Origin: Arthrobacter sp. U41
Lineage (GTDB): Bacteria > Actinomycetota > Actinomycetes > Actinomycetales > Micrococcaceae
Length of the DNA stretch: 64,000 nt
Direction: 5' to 3'
NCBI RefSeq assembly: GCF_001750145.1
Contig: NZ_CP015732.1
Coordinates: 1,798,001-1,862,000 of the forward strand
Made by a program: the position numbers and the translations under genes. Each line of letters opens with the position of its first letter. Within the stretch, counting starts at the first letter, position 1. Below the pieces are notes generated by a model, which was not told where the DNA came from, ran no database searches, and was given only the letters and a program-made list of their open reading frames with translations. Positions 8,023-17,143 of this stretch are shown piece by piece.

Positions 8023-11000
8023 CTAGAAGCGCGGCGGCAGCGGGCTTCCGTCCAGTGACCGCTCTTCAATCAGCTTTCCGTCCAGGATTCGTTCGACGGC
8101 GGCACGTCCGAAGACGCCGGATTCCTCGATCGTTTCGTCATCCGCACTGGGGATGTCCTGGACGTAGGTGGTGGTGACGGCCGCTGCCCTGGCCGGAGCC
8201 TTGGCACGTCCCGCTTCAGCCTCCGGGCTGTTGGACAGCCGCTGATAGAGGCTTTGCCGGCCGGTCGCGGGTGTCGCTGCCGGGGCGACGGGATTCGCTG
8301 CCGGTGATGCCGTGGGTGGAACGGGCGCTGCCGTCGGCGCGGCGTTTGTCGGCGCGGCATTTGCCGGTGTGGCGGGCGCTGCAATCGGCGCCGCGTTCGC
8401 TGAGGCCGGCACGGACGGGGCGCCCACGGCCACCAACTCCGCGGGGTCGCCCCAGCCGTTTGACGAGGAGGCGACAGGCTCATACGAAGCGGAAGCCGAC
8501 ACTGCCGCGGCGTACTGCGGGACCTGGGCCGCCGCAGGTTCGTAGTGCGGCGGTTCCGGCTCAGGCGCGGGCTCCGGAGTCTCGGATGCTTCCCCGGGGT
8601 ACCTTCCGACGTTCGGCTCAGTGCCGACGGCCCAGACCCCGGGGGCCTGCTCGACTGCACGGGCCCACGGGTCGTCAGCGGTATCCGGCGCTTGCGGGGC
8701 GGGAGCCCCGCTCGGTGCCGTCGGGGATGCGGCGCCGGTACGCGCCGGAGCGGCGGCTTTCTTGCGTGCGGGCGCAGGCGCGGCGGCCGGCGGGGCGGCC
8801 CGGACCAGGGCGGGTGCCGAGGGGTCCCAGTCCATGGGCGGTTCCTCGTCCAGCGGCGGAGCGTCCTCATCGCGGGGCGGGCCCCAGTCATCATCGGGGT
8901 GGTCGTAGGAACCCGCGGACTCCGGGGACGAGTTTTGCTGTTCGCCTGCAGCCGCCGCAGCCGGGGCAGGGGCGGGGGCAGGCGGGACCTCGGAGGCAGA
9001 GGTGGCCAGCGCCGGGGCCGGGACGGGCGGAACCGGCGCCTGGACTGGCGCCGCCGGAGTGACCGTTGCTTGGGCCGGAGCCATAGGCGCTGTCCGGGTG
9101 GCGGGAACGGCTGTCTGCGCCGGCGCTGGTTCGGTTCGCGGGGCCCCGGATTGGGCCGGTGCGGCCGCCGGGGTCAGACCCCAGTCAGCGTCGGCGGACG
9201 TGGCCGGGACGTCCCGGCTAACGGGTGCTTTTGGGTTTGGTTCAGAGCTCGCTGCGCTGTTGCTTCCGCTGGCCACCGCATTGATCTGGCATTCGATGCC
9301 GATGGTCTTGTGGATCGCCTGCCGCAGGTTCTCGGAGTGATCCGCCCGGCCGAACGCCCCCGCCAGCCCGGAGGTGGTGAAGGCGAGCGTCAGGACATGG
9401 TCTTCGAAGTGGCCCACCTGGGCATTCGGTTCAACCAGGGCCCAGGTGCTCCGCTTGATTTTGCTCAGCGTCTGCAGGATCTCAGGCCAGGCACGGCGGA
9501 GGACCTCGACGTCGGGCCCGGAGCCGGCGCCCGGCGCGACGCCGGGCGCGGCGGCAGGAGGCGCGGGGTCCCGCCGGTCCTGGGCCGGAGCGGTTCGGCC
9601 CGGGCCGGACTGAGCCTGGCCTGAAGGGAACGGGGCAGGTGGTGCAGCGGCCGCCGGCGCTGGCGGCGCCGGCGGGGTCGCCCGGGATTCCGGGGTCTTC
9701 CCCGGAGCGGCGCGCTGGACTCCGGCGGGCTCGTCGACAGGCCAGTCGCCGGTGCTGACGCGGGGCGGCGTGAGTGATTCCCGGGCAGGTTCGGTCTCGG
9801 GCTGGGGGGCCATGGCGGCCGAGGGGGATGCGGGGGTCGCTGACGCTGCCGCAGCAGGAGTTGCGGCAGCCGGAACCGGAGTCATTGGTGCGGGGGCAGC
9901 AGGTGCGGGAGCGGCCGCGGCCGGTACCGCGGCCGCCGGAACGGCCGCAACGGCGGCGGGAGCCCCGACGTCGCTCCCTGCGTAATTCAGGCGGCGTTCC
10001 ACCCGGTCGATCCGGGCGGCGATGCCGCGTTCGGTCTGATCCGCGGAAGGCAGCAGGATGCGGGCACACAGCAGTTCGAGGTGCAGGCGCGGCGAGGTGG
10101 CGCCGGTCATCTCGGTCAGTGCGGTGTTGGTGACGTCCGCTGCCCGGGACAGCTCTGCCGCGCCCAGGTTGTGGGCCTGGTTCTGCAGGCGTGCGATCTG
10201 GTCTGCGGGCATGCCGCGGAGGATGGACTGGGCGCTCTCCGGCATGGCCTGGACGATGATGAGGTCCCGGAAGCGCTCGAGCAGGTCCTCCACGAAGCGG
10301 CGGGGGTCGTGCCCGGTCTGGATGACACGGTCCACGGCGCGGAACACGGTGGCGGCGTCTGATGCTGCCACGGCCTCCACAACGTCGTCGAGCAGGGAGG
10401 CATGGGTGTAGCCCAGCAGCGCGACGGCGAGTTCGTAGTCCAGTCCCGCCGGTCCGGCGCCGGCCATAAGCTGGTCCAGAACGGACAGCGAGTCACGTAC
10501 AGAGCCGCCTCCGGCGCGGATGACGAGCGAGAGCACCCCGGGCGCCACGGGAACGTCTTCCTGCTTGCAGAGCAGCTCTAGATACTCCATAAGCGGCTCC
10601 GGCGGGACGAGCCGGAACGGGTAGTGGTGCGTGCGGGAGCGGATGGTGCCGATGACCTTGTCCGGCTCCGTGGTGGCAAAGATGAACTTGATGTGTTCCG
10701 GCGGCTCTTCGACGATCTTCAGCAGTGCATTGAAGCCGGCGGAGGTGACCATGTGGGCTTCGTCGATGATGAAGATCTTGTAGCGGTCCCGGACGGGGGC
10801 GTAGGTGGCCCGTTCGCGCAGGTCACGGGCGTCGTCCACGCCGCCGTGGCTAGCTGCGTCAATCTCGATCACGTCGAGGGATCCGGAGCCGCCGCGGGCG
10901 AGCTCAACGCAGCTGGGGCACCTGCCGCAGGGGGTGTCCGTAGGGCCTTCAGCGCAGTTCAGGCAGCGGGCCAGGATGCGGGCAGAGGTGGTTTTTCCGC

Positions 11001-11148
11001 AGCCGCGGGGGCCCGAGAAGAGGTAGGCGTGATTGACACGGTTCTTGCGCAGGGCCGTCATCAGCGGCTCGGTGACGTGTTCCTGCCCGATTACGTCCGC
11101 GAACGAATCTGGGCGGTATCTACGGTAAAGCGCGGTTGTAACAGTCAC
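8023..11148 (-). CDS. dnaX: DNA polymerase III subunit gamma/tau
   Basis: 1041-residue clamp-loader ATPase. It shows the RYRP N-terminus, Walker A GPRGCGKT, the four-Cys zinc module near residues 63-80 ([19 protein letters not shown]), Walker B DEAH, the sensor-1 region [15 protein letters not shown] and SRC-like [14 protein letters not shown]. Beyond about residue 380 there is a roughly 650-residue tail, mostly Ala/Pro-rich, with one conserved island ([25 protein letters not shown]) that is typical of actinobacterial tau. The GTG start lies six bases after a TAGGGT hexamer, which suggests a leaderless mRNA. It is transcribed from next to the SRP RNA gene. Confidence 0.97.
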   Translation of the reverse strand: MTVTTALYRRYRPDSFADVIGQEHVTEPLMTALRKNRVNHAYLFSGPRGCGKTTSARILARCLNCAEGPTDTPCGRCPSCVELARGGSGSLDVIEIDAASHGGVDDARDLRERATYAPVRDRYKIFIIDEAHMVTSAGFNALLKIVEEPPEHIKFIFATTEPDKVIGTIRSRTHHYPFRLVPPEPLMEYLELLCKQEDVPVAPGVLSLVIRAGGGSVRDSLSVLDQLMAGAGPAGLDYELAVALLGYTHASLLDDVVEAVAASDAATVFRAVDRVIQTGHDPRRFVEDLLERFRDLIIVQAMPESAQSILRGMPADQIARLQNQAHNLGAAELSRAADVTNTALTEMTGATSPRLHLELLCARILLPSADQTERGIAARIDRVERRLNYAGSDVGAPAAVAAVPAAAVPAAAAPAPAAPAPMTPVPAAATPAAAASATPASPSAAMAPQPETEPARESLTPPRVSTGDWPVDEPAGVQRAAPGKTPESRATPPAPPAPAAAAPPAPFPSGQAQSGPGRTAPAQDRRDPAPPAAAPGVAPGAGSGPDVEVLRRAWPEILQTLSKIKRSTWALVEPNAQVGHFEDHVLTLAFTTSGLAGAFGRADHSENLRQAIHKTIGIECQINAVASGSNSAASSEPNPKAPVSRDVPATSADADWGLTPAAAPAQSGAPRTEPAPAQTAVPATRTAPMAPAQATVTPAAPVQAPVPPVPAPALATSASEVPPAPAPAPAAAAAGEQQNSSPESAGSYDHPDDDWGPPRDEDAPPLDEEPPMDWDPSAPALVRAAPPAAAPAPARKKAAAPARTGAASPTAPSGAPAPQAPDTADDPWARAVEQAPGVWAVGTEPNVGRYPGEASETPEPAPEPEPPHYEPAAAQVPQYAAAVSASASYEPVASSSNGWGDPAELVAVGAPSVPASANAAPIAAPATPANAAPTNAAPTAAPVPPTASPAANPVAPAATPATGRQSLYQRLSNSPEAEAGRAKAPARAAAVTTTYVQDIPSADDETIEESGVFGRAAVERILDGKLIEERSLDGSPLPPRF

Positions 11149-11154
11149 AGCTAA

Positions 11155-11160
11155 ACCCTA
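11155..11160 (-). promoter_or_regulatory. -10 hexamer for leaderless dnaX transcript
   Basis: Reading the minus strand, TAGGGT is followed by exactly six bases and then the dnaX GTG, so transcription would begin at or next to the G of the start codon. No Shine-Dalgarno sequence is present. Confidence 0.5.
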
Positions 11161-11181
11161 CCAATCGGCACAGACATAAAA

Positions 11182-11269
11182 GACCCCTCATGCACCCGCC
11201 AGAGCCCATTTACCCTTGCTACCTTCCGGTCCTGGGGGAGTTCAACAGGATGACGCCACATGAGGGGCC
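11182..11269 (-). ncRNA. ffs: SRP RNA (4.5S-type small signal recognition particle RNA)
   Basis: On the minus strand the sequence carries the conserved SRP helix-8 core (CAGGACCGGAAGGTAGCA then AGGGTAA) that binds Ffh. The ends GGCCCCTCATG and CATGAGGGGTC pair to close the hairpin, giving about 88 nt, and TCTTTT follows as a terminator. Location between tRNA-Ser and dnaX is usual in actinobacteria. Confidence 0.95.
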
Positions 11270-11335
11270 GTCAGCAAGTTTACCCGACGTTTGAGTGTGC
11301 CCCGAATCGTGCGCCCGGTGCCGCGAAATACCGCG

Positions 11336-11414
11336 GGACATGCCCATTTTTCGCGGCGGGGAGCGGGCGTGTTGGGACTATGTCCACTGCCCGCGGTCAG
11401 GGCGGGGCATGTCC
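11336..11414. repeat. Intergenic GGACATGCCC element, copy 2
   Basis: Second copy of the 79-bp element: GGACATGCCC (11336), 18 bases, GGGCGTGTTGGGACTATGTCC (11365), 18-19 bases, GGGCATGTCC (11405). The spacers differ from copy 1 but have equal length. It lies between the SRP RNA gene and tRNA-Ser, where no protein gene is visible. Confidence 0.8.
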
Positions 11415-11507
11415 CGCGGCGAGGGGCCCGCTGGGGGTCGAGGGGCCAATTGGGCGATGCCGGGAAATTCAGGTAGTCTAGTATCTGCTTTTGATTCAGA
11501 AGCTACT

Positions 11508-11592
11508 GGAGAATTCGCCTAGCGGCCTATGGCGCACGCCTGGAACGCGTGTTGGGTTAACGCCCTCGGGGGTTCAAATCCCCCATTCTCCG
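11508..11592 (+). tRNA. tRNA-Ser (anticodon GGA)
   Basis: Class II tRNA with a 7-bp acceptor stem GGAGAAT/ATTCTCC and G discriminator, anticodon stem CACGC/GCGTG around the loop CTGGAAC giving anticodon GGA, a long variable arm (about TTGGGTTAACGCCCTC) and T arm GGGGGTTCAAATCCCCC. CCA is not encoded. It reads UCC and UCU codons. Confidence 0.97.
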
Positions 11593-11597
11593 CGGTT

Positions 11598-11627
11598 GGC
11601 CCCGGTCCCTAGGACCGGGGCCTTTTT
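11598..11627 (+). terminator. Terminator of tRNA-Ser
   Basis: GGCCCCGGTCC and GGACCGGGGCC form an 11-bp stem with a 3-base loop followed by TTTTT: a textbook Rho-independent terminator. Confidence 0.93.
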
Positions 11628-11663
11628 GCGTCACGAGGTGTATTCCTCGGGCTCACCGGCGGG

Positions 11664-12088
11664 CTATGAAACAAGGAACAGCCCCGAGCGCGCCGGCTCA
11701 TGCCGCCGGCGGGACGGCCCGCATCGCCGGTGTGGGACGCTTCCCCGGCCGAGGTGCTGCTTCGCCTCCTCGGCGGGGGTGAAGGCCACAAACTCGCTTC
11801 CGGCAAACACGATCGGCGTGTGCCCGGTTCGATGATGAACGCGTCACCGGCCTCGAAGATCTCCTCGACCCCGTCGGCTCTCCGGACGCCGAACTTCCCC
11901 TTGAGTACGTAGCCCAGGTGGTTCGCCTGGCACTGATCGTTCGGCGCACCCTTGAAGAACGGCGCCTGGTCCATGTCGACGAGGTTGCTTTCCCAGCTGA
12001 CATTCCAGTCGCCGATCTCCTGCTCGTCAGCGTCCACATAGCCGGGGAACGATGGGTAAGACGAGGCGGCCTTCGATACCTTAGTCAT
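11664..12088 (-). pseudogene. Cupin-domain protein gene with a frameshift
   Basis: Small cupin family protein, metal-binding beta barrel, function of the family unknown to me. The start is ATG at 12088 behind AGGAGAAG. The first part (MTKVSKAASSYPSFPGYVD...GYVLKGKFGVRRADGVEEIFEAGDAFIIEPG) is intact. At about 11819-11825 one base appears to be missing. In the original frame the protein runs on into unrelated sequence, whereas the next frame continues the family pattern HTPIVFAGSEFVAFTPAEEA and stops at 11664. The reading is a single-base deletion at CCGGGC(C)AC. It could be a true pseudogene or a sequencing error. Confidence 0.75.
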
Positions 12089-12306
12089 TTCTTCTCCTGA
12101 CAAGCGCGCCTCGTGCCGGGTCCGGTGTGCCTCGGCCATCCTTCACTGTCCTGTCCACGCTAGGTATCCCTGTACCGCGCTCCCAGAGGTCTAGGTCCCG
12201 TGAGAAGTGATGGCGCAGCGTCGCCACCGATACCGCAAGCCCGCCATCACGTGCAGCTCGGGGGCGGCCCTGCATGCAGCCCTGATCCGGCACGCCGGTG
12301 AGGAGA

Positions 12307-13218
12307 CTAGCCCTGGTAGCCCAGCCTGCGGAGCCGGTCCCGTGCGGCCTGCTCGCTGGGACCCACCCGGCCCAGGGCCAGATGGACGACGGCGAGCGTC
12401 ACTTTCGTGGCCAGCCGCACCGGCAGCGGAATAGGGCCAAGCCGTGCGGTCCGGAGGCCCAGCAGCTCACGGTATTTGGGCTCCAGGCTCGCCACGGCCG
12501 CCGCGAACAGGACCCGGTAGCCCGGCCTGAGCGCGGGATGGAGCGGCGGATTGCGGATGAACGCCACCGTCTCGGCGACCTTTTCGTCGGAACGGAGCTC
12601 CCCGGCGTCGTACCAGTGGTCCAACTGCCGGCGCATGGCCTCCTCGCTGAGCGGCGGGGACTCCACCCCCATCAGCTCCCCTGCCTGTGCCCACTCACGC
12701 ACGTAGGCATCGGGACCACCCGGAATCGGCCTGCCCCAGATCTTGTGTGCCGAAAGGAACGCATCGGTGAAGGCGATATGCACCCAGCGGAGCAGCTCCG
12801 GATCGTTGGCCGCGTAGTTCCGGGCGATGCCGTGGCCGTCCACGTACTCACCGCGCACCGACTCATGCAGCCTCAGCACCCAGCCGGACGCCGCCCGGGC
12901 CGCGTCGGTTGAACCGTAGGAAACCGTGAAGATCCAGCGGATCGTACCGGCAAGCCGACCGAGGGGATCCTCGCGGAAGCGGGAGTGGTCGTGGACCCCG
13001 GCCAGCGCGCCGGGGTGGAGCGCCTGCATCAGCAGAGCCCGGATGCCCGCCACGATCGTTGGCATGTCCCCATGGACGGTCCAGACGGCCGAGCCCGGCA
13101 AGTGGTAGCCAGGATCGTCGCCGTCCGCCAGACGCGGCACCCACTCGGGCGCGGCTTCCCGTGTCCCGGTGAAGGTCTGCTTGAGTTCTGCCTGCAATTC
13201 CTTGGCGAGGTTGCGCAT
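12307..13218 (-). CDS. Oxygenase MpaB family protein (DUF2236)
   Basis: 303-residue all-helical protein of the MpaB/DUF2236 family, related to latex-clearing and mycophenolate-pathway heme oxygenases. Visible family features are the N-terminal PGSAVWTVHGD segment, LLMQALHPGALAGVHDHSRFREDPLGRL (His ligand region), WVHIAFTDAFLSAHKIWG, and a C-terminal segment of Leu/Arg-rich helices. The ATG at 13218 (MRNLAKEL) is preferred over an in-frame codon 15 residues upstream. Substrate unknown; probably cytosolic. The roughly 218 bp between it and the cupin gene shows no gene. Confidence 0.8.
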   Translation of the reverse strand: MRNLAKELQAELKQTFTGTREAAPEWVPRLADGDDPGYHLPGSAVWTVHGDMPTIVAGIRALLMQALHPGALAGVHDHSRFREDPLGRLAGTIRWIFTVSYGSTDAARAASGWVLRLHESVRGEYVDGHGIARNYAANDPELLRWVHIAFTDAFLSAHKIWGRPIPGGPDAYVREWAQAGELMGVESPPLSEEAMRRQLDHWYDAGELRSDEKVAETVAFIRNPPLHPALRPGYRVLFAAAVASLEPKYRELLGLRTARLGPIPLPVRLATKVTLAVVHLALGRVGPSEQAARDRLRRLGYQG

Positions 13219-13400
13219 ACTCCATTCTCGCGCACCTCTGCTGGGCCCGGATACTTGGCCCAATACCTCGTACTACTGGGCCACCACCTGAGTTTGAAAG
13301 GGGGTAGCTTTTACCGTTCCCACGGCCATCCGATTGTGGTCACATAAGAACGTGAGTCCGCGCTATTGGGGACTGGCGAACGGGATTCGGGAGTCACATC

Positions 13401-14921
13401 GTGGGAAAACACTGGGGAAACTCATCGAGTGAGCAAGCAATTAGAGCGCGCATCATTGCTGTGCGCTGTCTGTCCGGCGGCTTTTGCCTCTCTCTGGCAG
13501 TCCTTACCTTTGGGGCCCAGGGATTGTCGGGCAGCGGCGCCCCTGTTTTGCCGTCCCCCTCACTTGCCTCCGGCGTCGTGGGGCCGGGCACGTTGAATCC
13601 GGGCACCGCGGGCAGCCTCGCCGTTCAAGGCCTTGGGGTCTCGCCTGCGGCAGGTTTCACCACGGACGCGCAGGCGCTGGTCGCTTACAGCCGGTCGACG
13701 GTTGAGACGACCTCCAGGGACGGGGTTCCCGGGGAACTCAATGTTGCTTCTGCCGGACTCAAGCGGCCGGCAGAGGGCTTCCTCATGGCTCCACTGGAAT
13801 CACTTCAAGAATCATCGTCCTTCGGGTTGCGGACCAGCCCCATCACGGGGTCATCGGGGGAGTTCCACTGGGGCCAGGACTTCGCCGCCGCCTGTGGCAC
13901 CCGGGTGTATTCGGCCGACGCCGGAGTCGTGCGGGCCGTTGGCTGGCACCCGTGGGGTGGCGGAAACCGTGTGGAAATCGACCACGGCAACGGGCTCATC
14001 ACCACCTACAACCATCTAGAGGCGATCGCTGTCAAGAAGGGCGACTCTGTGCGGGTCGGCGAGGTCATCGCCCGGGTCGGCACGACCGGATCCTCCACTG
14101 GCTGCCACCTGCATTTTGAGACCATCCTGAACGGATCCCACAAGAATCCGCATGACTGGGTCCTTATTCCGATCGTTCAGACCGACCAGCTGGGCGCCAT
14201 CGAAATGGCCAGCTACGTGCCCGACGCCGGCCTCCCGTCCAATACATCCCTTGGCTGGGCTATCCCGGCGTCCGACGACGGGCGGCACGAAGTCACCGGC
14301 GGCGCCCAGGAAGCGCGCGTCGCCGCCGTGCCCAGAACGCCGTACTTCACTTCCGCCGCAGCCACGCCCACCCCGTCCATCTGGGACGCGCTGTCGCCGA
14401 CGAGGACGAGGTCAGGTACCCCGACGCTTGAGTCCACCCAGTCACCGAGCGGGTCGCCGAGTGAGTCCACCACAGTGGCTGACTCCCCGACCTCGAGCGG
14501 CACACCGCTTTCTTCGGAGCCCGGCACCACAGCGCCGCCACCACCGGAATCGCCGACGCCGACTCCGTCGCCTGAGCCCACCGCGCCGCCGTTGCCGCCG
14601 CCGACCGAGGAACCGGCACCGCCCGTCGTTGAGCCCGAGCCGGCGCCGCCGCCCGTGGTTGTGGAGCCCGCCCCGGCGCCGCCGCCCGTCGTTGAGCCCG
14701 AGCCGGCGCCGCCGCCCGTCGTTGAGCCCGAGCCGGCGCCGCCGCCCGTGGTTGTGGAGCCCGCCCCGGCGCCGCCGCCCGTGGTTGTGGAGCCCGCCCC
14801 GGCACCGGAGCCCACGTCGGCCCCTGCGCCGGCACCCACGTCGGAACCTGCGCCGCCGGCGCCCACGGAGTCCGCTGAACCCTCGGCAACCACGGACCCG
14901 TCACTGACTCCCGGCCCATAG
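13401..14921 (+). CDS. M23-family peptidoglycan endopeptidase with Pro-rich tail
   Basis: 506-residue exported protein. A signal or anchor segment lies at about residues 18-45. The M23 (LytM/peptidase_M23) domain is at about 150-250, with FHWGQDFAAACGTRVYSADAGVV (zinc His and Asp), NHLEAI and CHLHFE carrying the remaining His residues, so the catalytic zinc site is complete. The last 150 residues are Ser/Thr/Pro- then Pro/Ala/Glu-rich with repeated EPEPAPPPV and VEPAPAPPPV units, likely a cell-wall-spanning stalk. GTG start with GGGAG upstream. It should cleave peptide cross-links in the wall. No riboswitch-like motif was recognised upstream. Confidence 0.9.
   Translation: MGKHWGNSSSEQAIRARIIAVRCLSGGFCLSLAVLTFGAQGLSGSGAPVLPSPSLASGVVGPGTLNPGTAGSLAVQGLGVSPAAGFTTDAQALVAYSRSTVETTSRDGVPGELNVASAGLKRPAEGFLMAPLESLQESSSFGLRTSPITGSSGEFHWGQDFAAACGTRVYSADAGVVRAVGWHPWGGGNRVEIDHGNGLITTYNHLEAIAVKKGDSVRVGEVIARVGTTGSSTGCHLHFETILNGSHKNPHDWVLIPIVQTDQLGAIEMASYVPDAGLPSNTSLGWAIPASDDGRHEVTGGAQEARVAAVPRTPYFTSAAATPTPSIWDALSPTRTRSGTPTLESTQSPSGSPSESTTVADSPTSSGTPLSSEPGTTAPPPPESPTPTPSPEPTAPPLPPPTEEPAPPVVEPEPAPPPVVVEPAPAPPPVVEPEPAPPPVVEPEPAPPPVVVEPAPAPPPVVVEPAPAPEPTSAPAPAPTSEPAPPAPTESAEPSATTDPSLTPGP
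14632..14805 (+). repeat. In-frame codon repeats in the M23 protein tail
   Basis: Near-identical 27- to 33-bp units encoding E-P-E-P-A-P-P-P-V and V-E-P-A-P-A-P-P-P-V alternate about six times. Such tracts expand and contract by replication slippage, so the stalk length may vary between strains. Confidence 0.85.
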
Positions 14922-15030
14922 CGGGCACAAACCCATACCCGCGCGCGTTGGTATCGAATGACTGTCGTGGCCAATTTCGGGACACCGTTCCGGACACGAT
15001 CGTCAGTACCGACTTCGCAAGGAATCCTCC

Positions 15031-15513
15031 ATGACCCCTCTCCACAGCATTCCCCTCACCCTCATCGACGGTACTGTCACCGACTTTGGCCGCTTCAAGG
15101 GGGGGGTGCTGGTGGTGAACGTTGCGTCGCAGTGCGGGTTCACGCCGCAGTACGCAGGACTCGAGGCGCTCCACAACAAGTTCCGCGGGCAAGGCTTCCA
15201 GGTGCTCGGCGTCCCCTGCAACCAGTTCGCGGGCCAGGAGCCCGCGGCCGACTCCGAGATCGCTGAATTCTGCGAACGGAACTTCGGCGTCACTTTCCCG
15301 CTCACCACCAAAGCCGACGTCCGCGGCAAAAGCCAGCATCCGCTCTATGCCGAGCTCACCAAATTCAAGAATGGCTTCCTGCCGGGACTGGTGAAATGGA
15401 ACTTCGAAAAGTTCCTGGTCAGCCGGGAGGGCGAGGTGGTGGCCCGTTTCGCCCCCACCGTGGAACCCGACTCGCCGGAGGTCATCGAGGCGGTTCAGGC
15501 CGCAGTCAGTTGA
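15031..15513 (+). CDS. Glutathione peroxidase family protein (Cys form)
   Basis: 160-residue thioredoxin-fold peroxidase. Signatures: NVASQCGFTPQYAGLEAL with the peroxidatic Cys at about residue 35 (TGC codon, not selenocysteine), GVPCNQFAGQEP, and VKWNFEKFLVSREG carrying the catalytic Trp/Asn region. Bacterial members generally use thioredoxin rather than glutathione, consistent with actinobacteria lacking glutathione. ATG start with AAGGA upstream. Reduces hydrogen and organic peroxides in the cytosol. Confidence 0.93.
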   Translation: MTPLHSIPLTLIDGTVTDFGRFKGGVLVVNVASQCGFTPQYAGLEALHNKFRGQGFQVLGVPCNQFAGQEPAADSEIAEFCERNFGVTFPLTTKADVRGKSQHPLYAELTKFKNGFLPGLVKWNFEKFLVSREGEVVARFAPTVEPDSPEVIEAVQAAVS

Positions 15514-15555
15514 GAGTCGACTTTCCGGCTACAAGGGGACAAGGGCCCCTATCCC

Positions 15556-15567
15556 TAAGCATGCTTA
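15556..15567. promoter_or_regulatory. 12-bp palindrome upstream of formaldehyde dehydrogenase
   Basis: TAAGCATGCTTA is a perfect palindrome 170 bases before the fdhA start, in the 223-bp gap after the peroxidase gene, within a run of short GC-rich inverted repeats. It may be an operator or promoter element; the role is inferred only from symmetry. Confidence 0.35.
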
Positions 15568-15736
15568 CCGCCTTAGACTGGCCGGACCTTCCAAGTAAAC
15601 CGGGCGCACCCACCGGGCGGATGCCTGTGCGTGCGTTGGCTGTGCAGCCGACGGGCCCGGGGAGGGTTTATCAGCACGCTTCGTGAATCACAACTGGACA
15701 CTCAAATTGGGGGTCCGTGAAACCAGGAGGAAAGTG

Positions 15737-16948
15737 ATGACAGGGAACAAAGCCGTTGCCTACAAGGGGCCGGGCAAGGTCGAACTGATCGACATTGACT
15801 ACCCCAGCTTCGAACTCAAAGACGGCCCGGGGGTCAACCCCGCCAACGTGGGCCGCTCGGTGCGCCATGGCGTAATCCTCAAAACCGTTGCCACGAACAT
15901 TTGCGGATCTGACCAGCACATGGTCCGGGGCCGCACCACAGCCCCCACGGATCTCGTTCTCGGCCACGAGATCACCGGCGAAGTCGTGGAAGTCGGACCC
16001 GACGTCGAGTTCATCAAGGTGGGGGACATCTGCTCCGTCCCCTTCAACATCGCCTGCGGGCGCTGCCGCAACTGCAAGGAGCGCAAGACCGGCATCTGCC
16101 TCAACGTCAACCCTGACCGCCCGGGCAGCGCCTACGGCTACGTGGACATGGGCGGCTGGGTCGGAGGCCAGGCCAACTACGTTCTGGTCCCCTACGCGGA
16201 CTGGAACCTGCTGAAGTTCCCGGACAGGGACCAGGCCCTTGAGAAGATGATGGACCTGACGATGTTGTCGGATATCTTCCCGACCGGCTTCCACGGCGCC
16301 GTCAGCGCCGGCGTTGGAGTCGGCTCCACCGTCTACATCGCGGGTGCCGGTCCTGTCGGACTCGCCGCAGCCACCAGCGCGCACCTGCTGGGTGCCGCCG
16401 TCGTGATTGTGGGGGACCTGAACGCAGACCGTCTGGCACAGGCGCGCACCTTCGGCTGTGAAACCGTTGATCTGACCGAGGGCGGGCCTGCCGAGCAGAT
16501 CGAACAGATCCTGGGTGTTCCGGAAGTTGACTGCGGCGTCGACGCAGTGGGCTTCGAAGCCAGGGGGCACGGCCACGACGCCAAGGAGGCGCCGGCAACG
16601 GTGCTCAACTCGCTGATGGAGATCACCGCCGCCGGCGGCGCGCTGGGTATTCCGGGACTCTACGTCACCGGGGATCCGGGCGGCGTGGACGAGGCGGCCA
16701 AGAAGGGCGCGCTCTCGATCAGCCTCGGCACCGGTTGGGCCAAGTCACTGAGCTTCACCACCGGACAGTGTCCGGTGATGAAGTACAACCGCCAGCTGAT
16801 GATGGCGATTCTGCATGACAAGGTTCATATCGCCAAGAACGTCAACGCGAAGGCGATCACGCTCGAGGACGCTCCCAAGGGTTACGCGGAGTTCGACGCC
16901 GGCGCGGCCACGAAGTACGTGCTGAACCCGAACGGCTACCTGAGCTAG
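15737..16948 (+). CDS. fdhA: Formaldehyde dehydrogenase, glutathione-independent
   Basis: 403-residue zinc-dependent medium-chain dehydrogenase that oxidises formaldehyde to formate with NAD. Visible are the catalytic zinc region TNICGSDQHMV and GHEITGEVVEVG, a structural zinc lobe (CGRCRNCKERKTGIC) and the Rossmann motif GAGPVGLAAATSAHLLGA at about residues 180-197. Close to the Pseudomonas putida FDH type, which works without glutathione. ATG chosen because AGGAGG lies seven bases upstream; an upstream in-frame GTG at 15683 lacks a site. Ends before a strong terminator, so it is probably monocistronic. Confidence 0.95.
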   Translation: MTGNKAVAYKGPGKVELIDIDYPSFELKDGPGVNPANVGRSVRHGVILKTVATNICGSDQHMVRGRTTAPTDLVLGHEITGEVVEVGPDVEFIKVGDICSVPFNIACGRCRNCKERKTGICLNVNPDRPGSAYGYVDMGGWVGGQANYVLVPYADWNLLKFPDRDQALEKMMDLTMLSDIFPTGFHGAVSAGVGVGSTVYIAGAGPVGLAAATSAHLLGAAVVIVGDLNADRLAQARTFGCETVDLTEGGPAEQIEQILGVPEVDCGVDAVGFEARGHGHDAKEAPATVLNSLMEITAAGGALGIPGLYVTGDPGGVDEAAKKGALSISLGTGWAKSLSFTTGQCPVMKYNRQLMMAILHDKVHIAKNVNAKAITLEDAPKGYAEFDAGAATKYVLNPNGYLS

Positions 16949-16973
16949 ATGCCAGGTACCTGAGTAAGCGCGG

Positions 16974-17013
16974 TCCGGCGGACACATACCGGGGCAGGTA
17001 TGTGTCCGCCGGA
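16974..17013 (+). terminator. Hairpin terminator after fdhA
   Basis: TCCGGCGGACACATACC and its exact complement form a 17-bp stem with a 6-base loop. There is no T tract, but the stem is perfect and directly follows fdhA. Confidence 0.8.
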
Positions 17014-17143
17014 TTACCCGTTGTTGCCTATTTTCAAACATGCCTACTGGAGTTTGCGCATTGTTGGCCGAATGTCTGGTTGGATAGACATTACTGAGAG
17101 GGACGCTGGCGGCAACATCCGCCACCCAACCAGGAAGGTAGCA

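Noticed and set aside
13264..13400. Cyclic-di-AMP (ydaO) riboswitch upstream of the M23 gene
   Set aside because: Such riboswitches often precede wall hydrolases, but the conserved core motifs are not visible in these 137 bases.
15131..15139. Selenocysteine in the glutathione peroxidase
   Set aside because: The active-site codon in NVASQCGF is TGC (Cys), not TGA.
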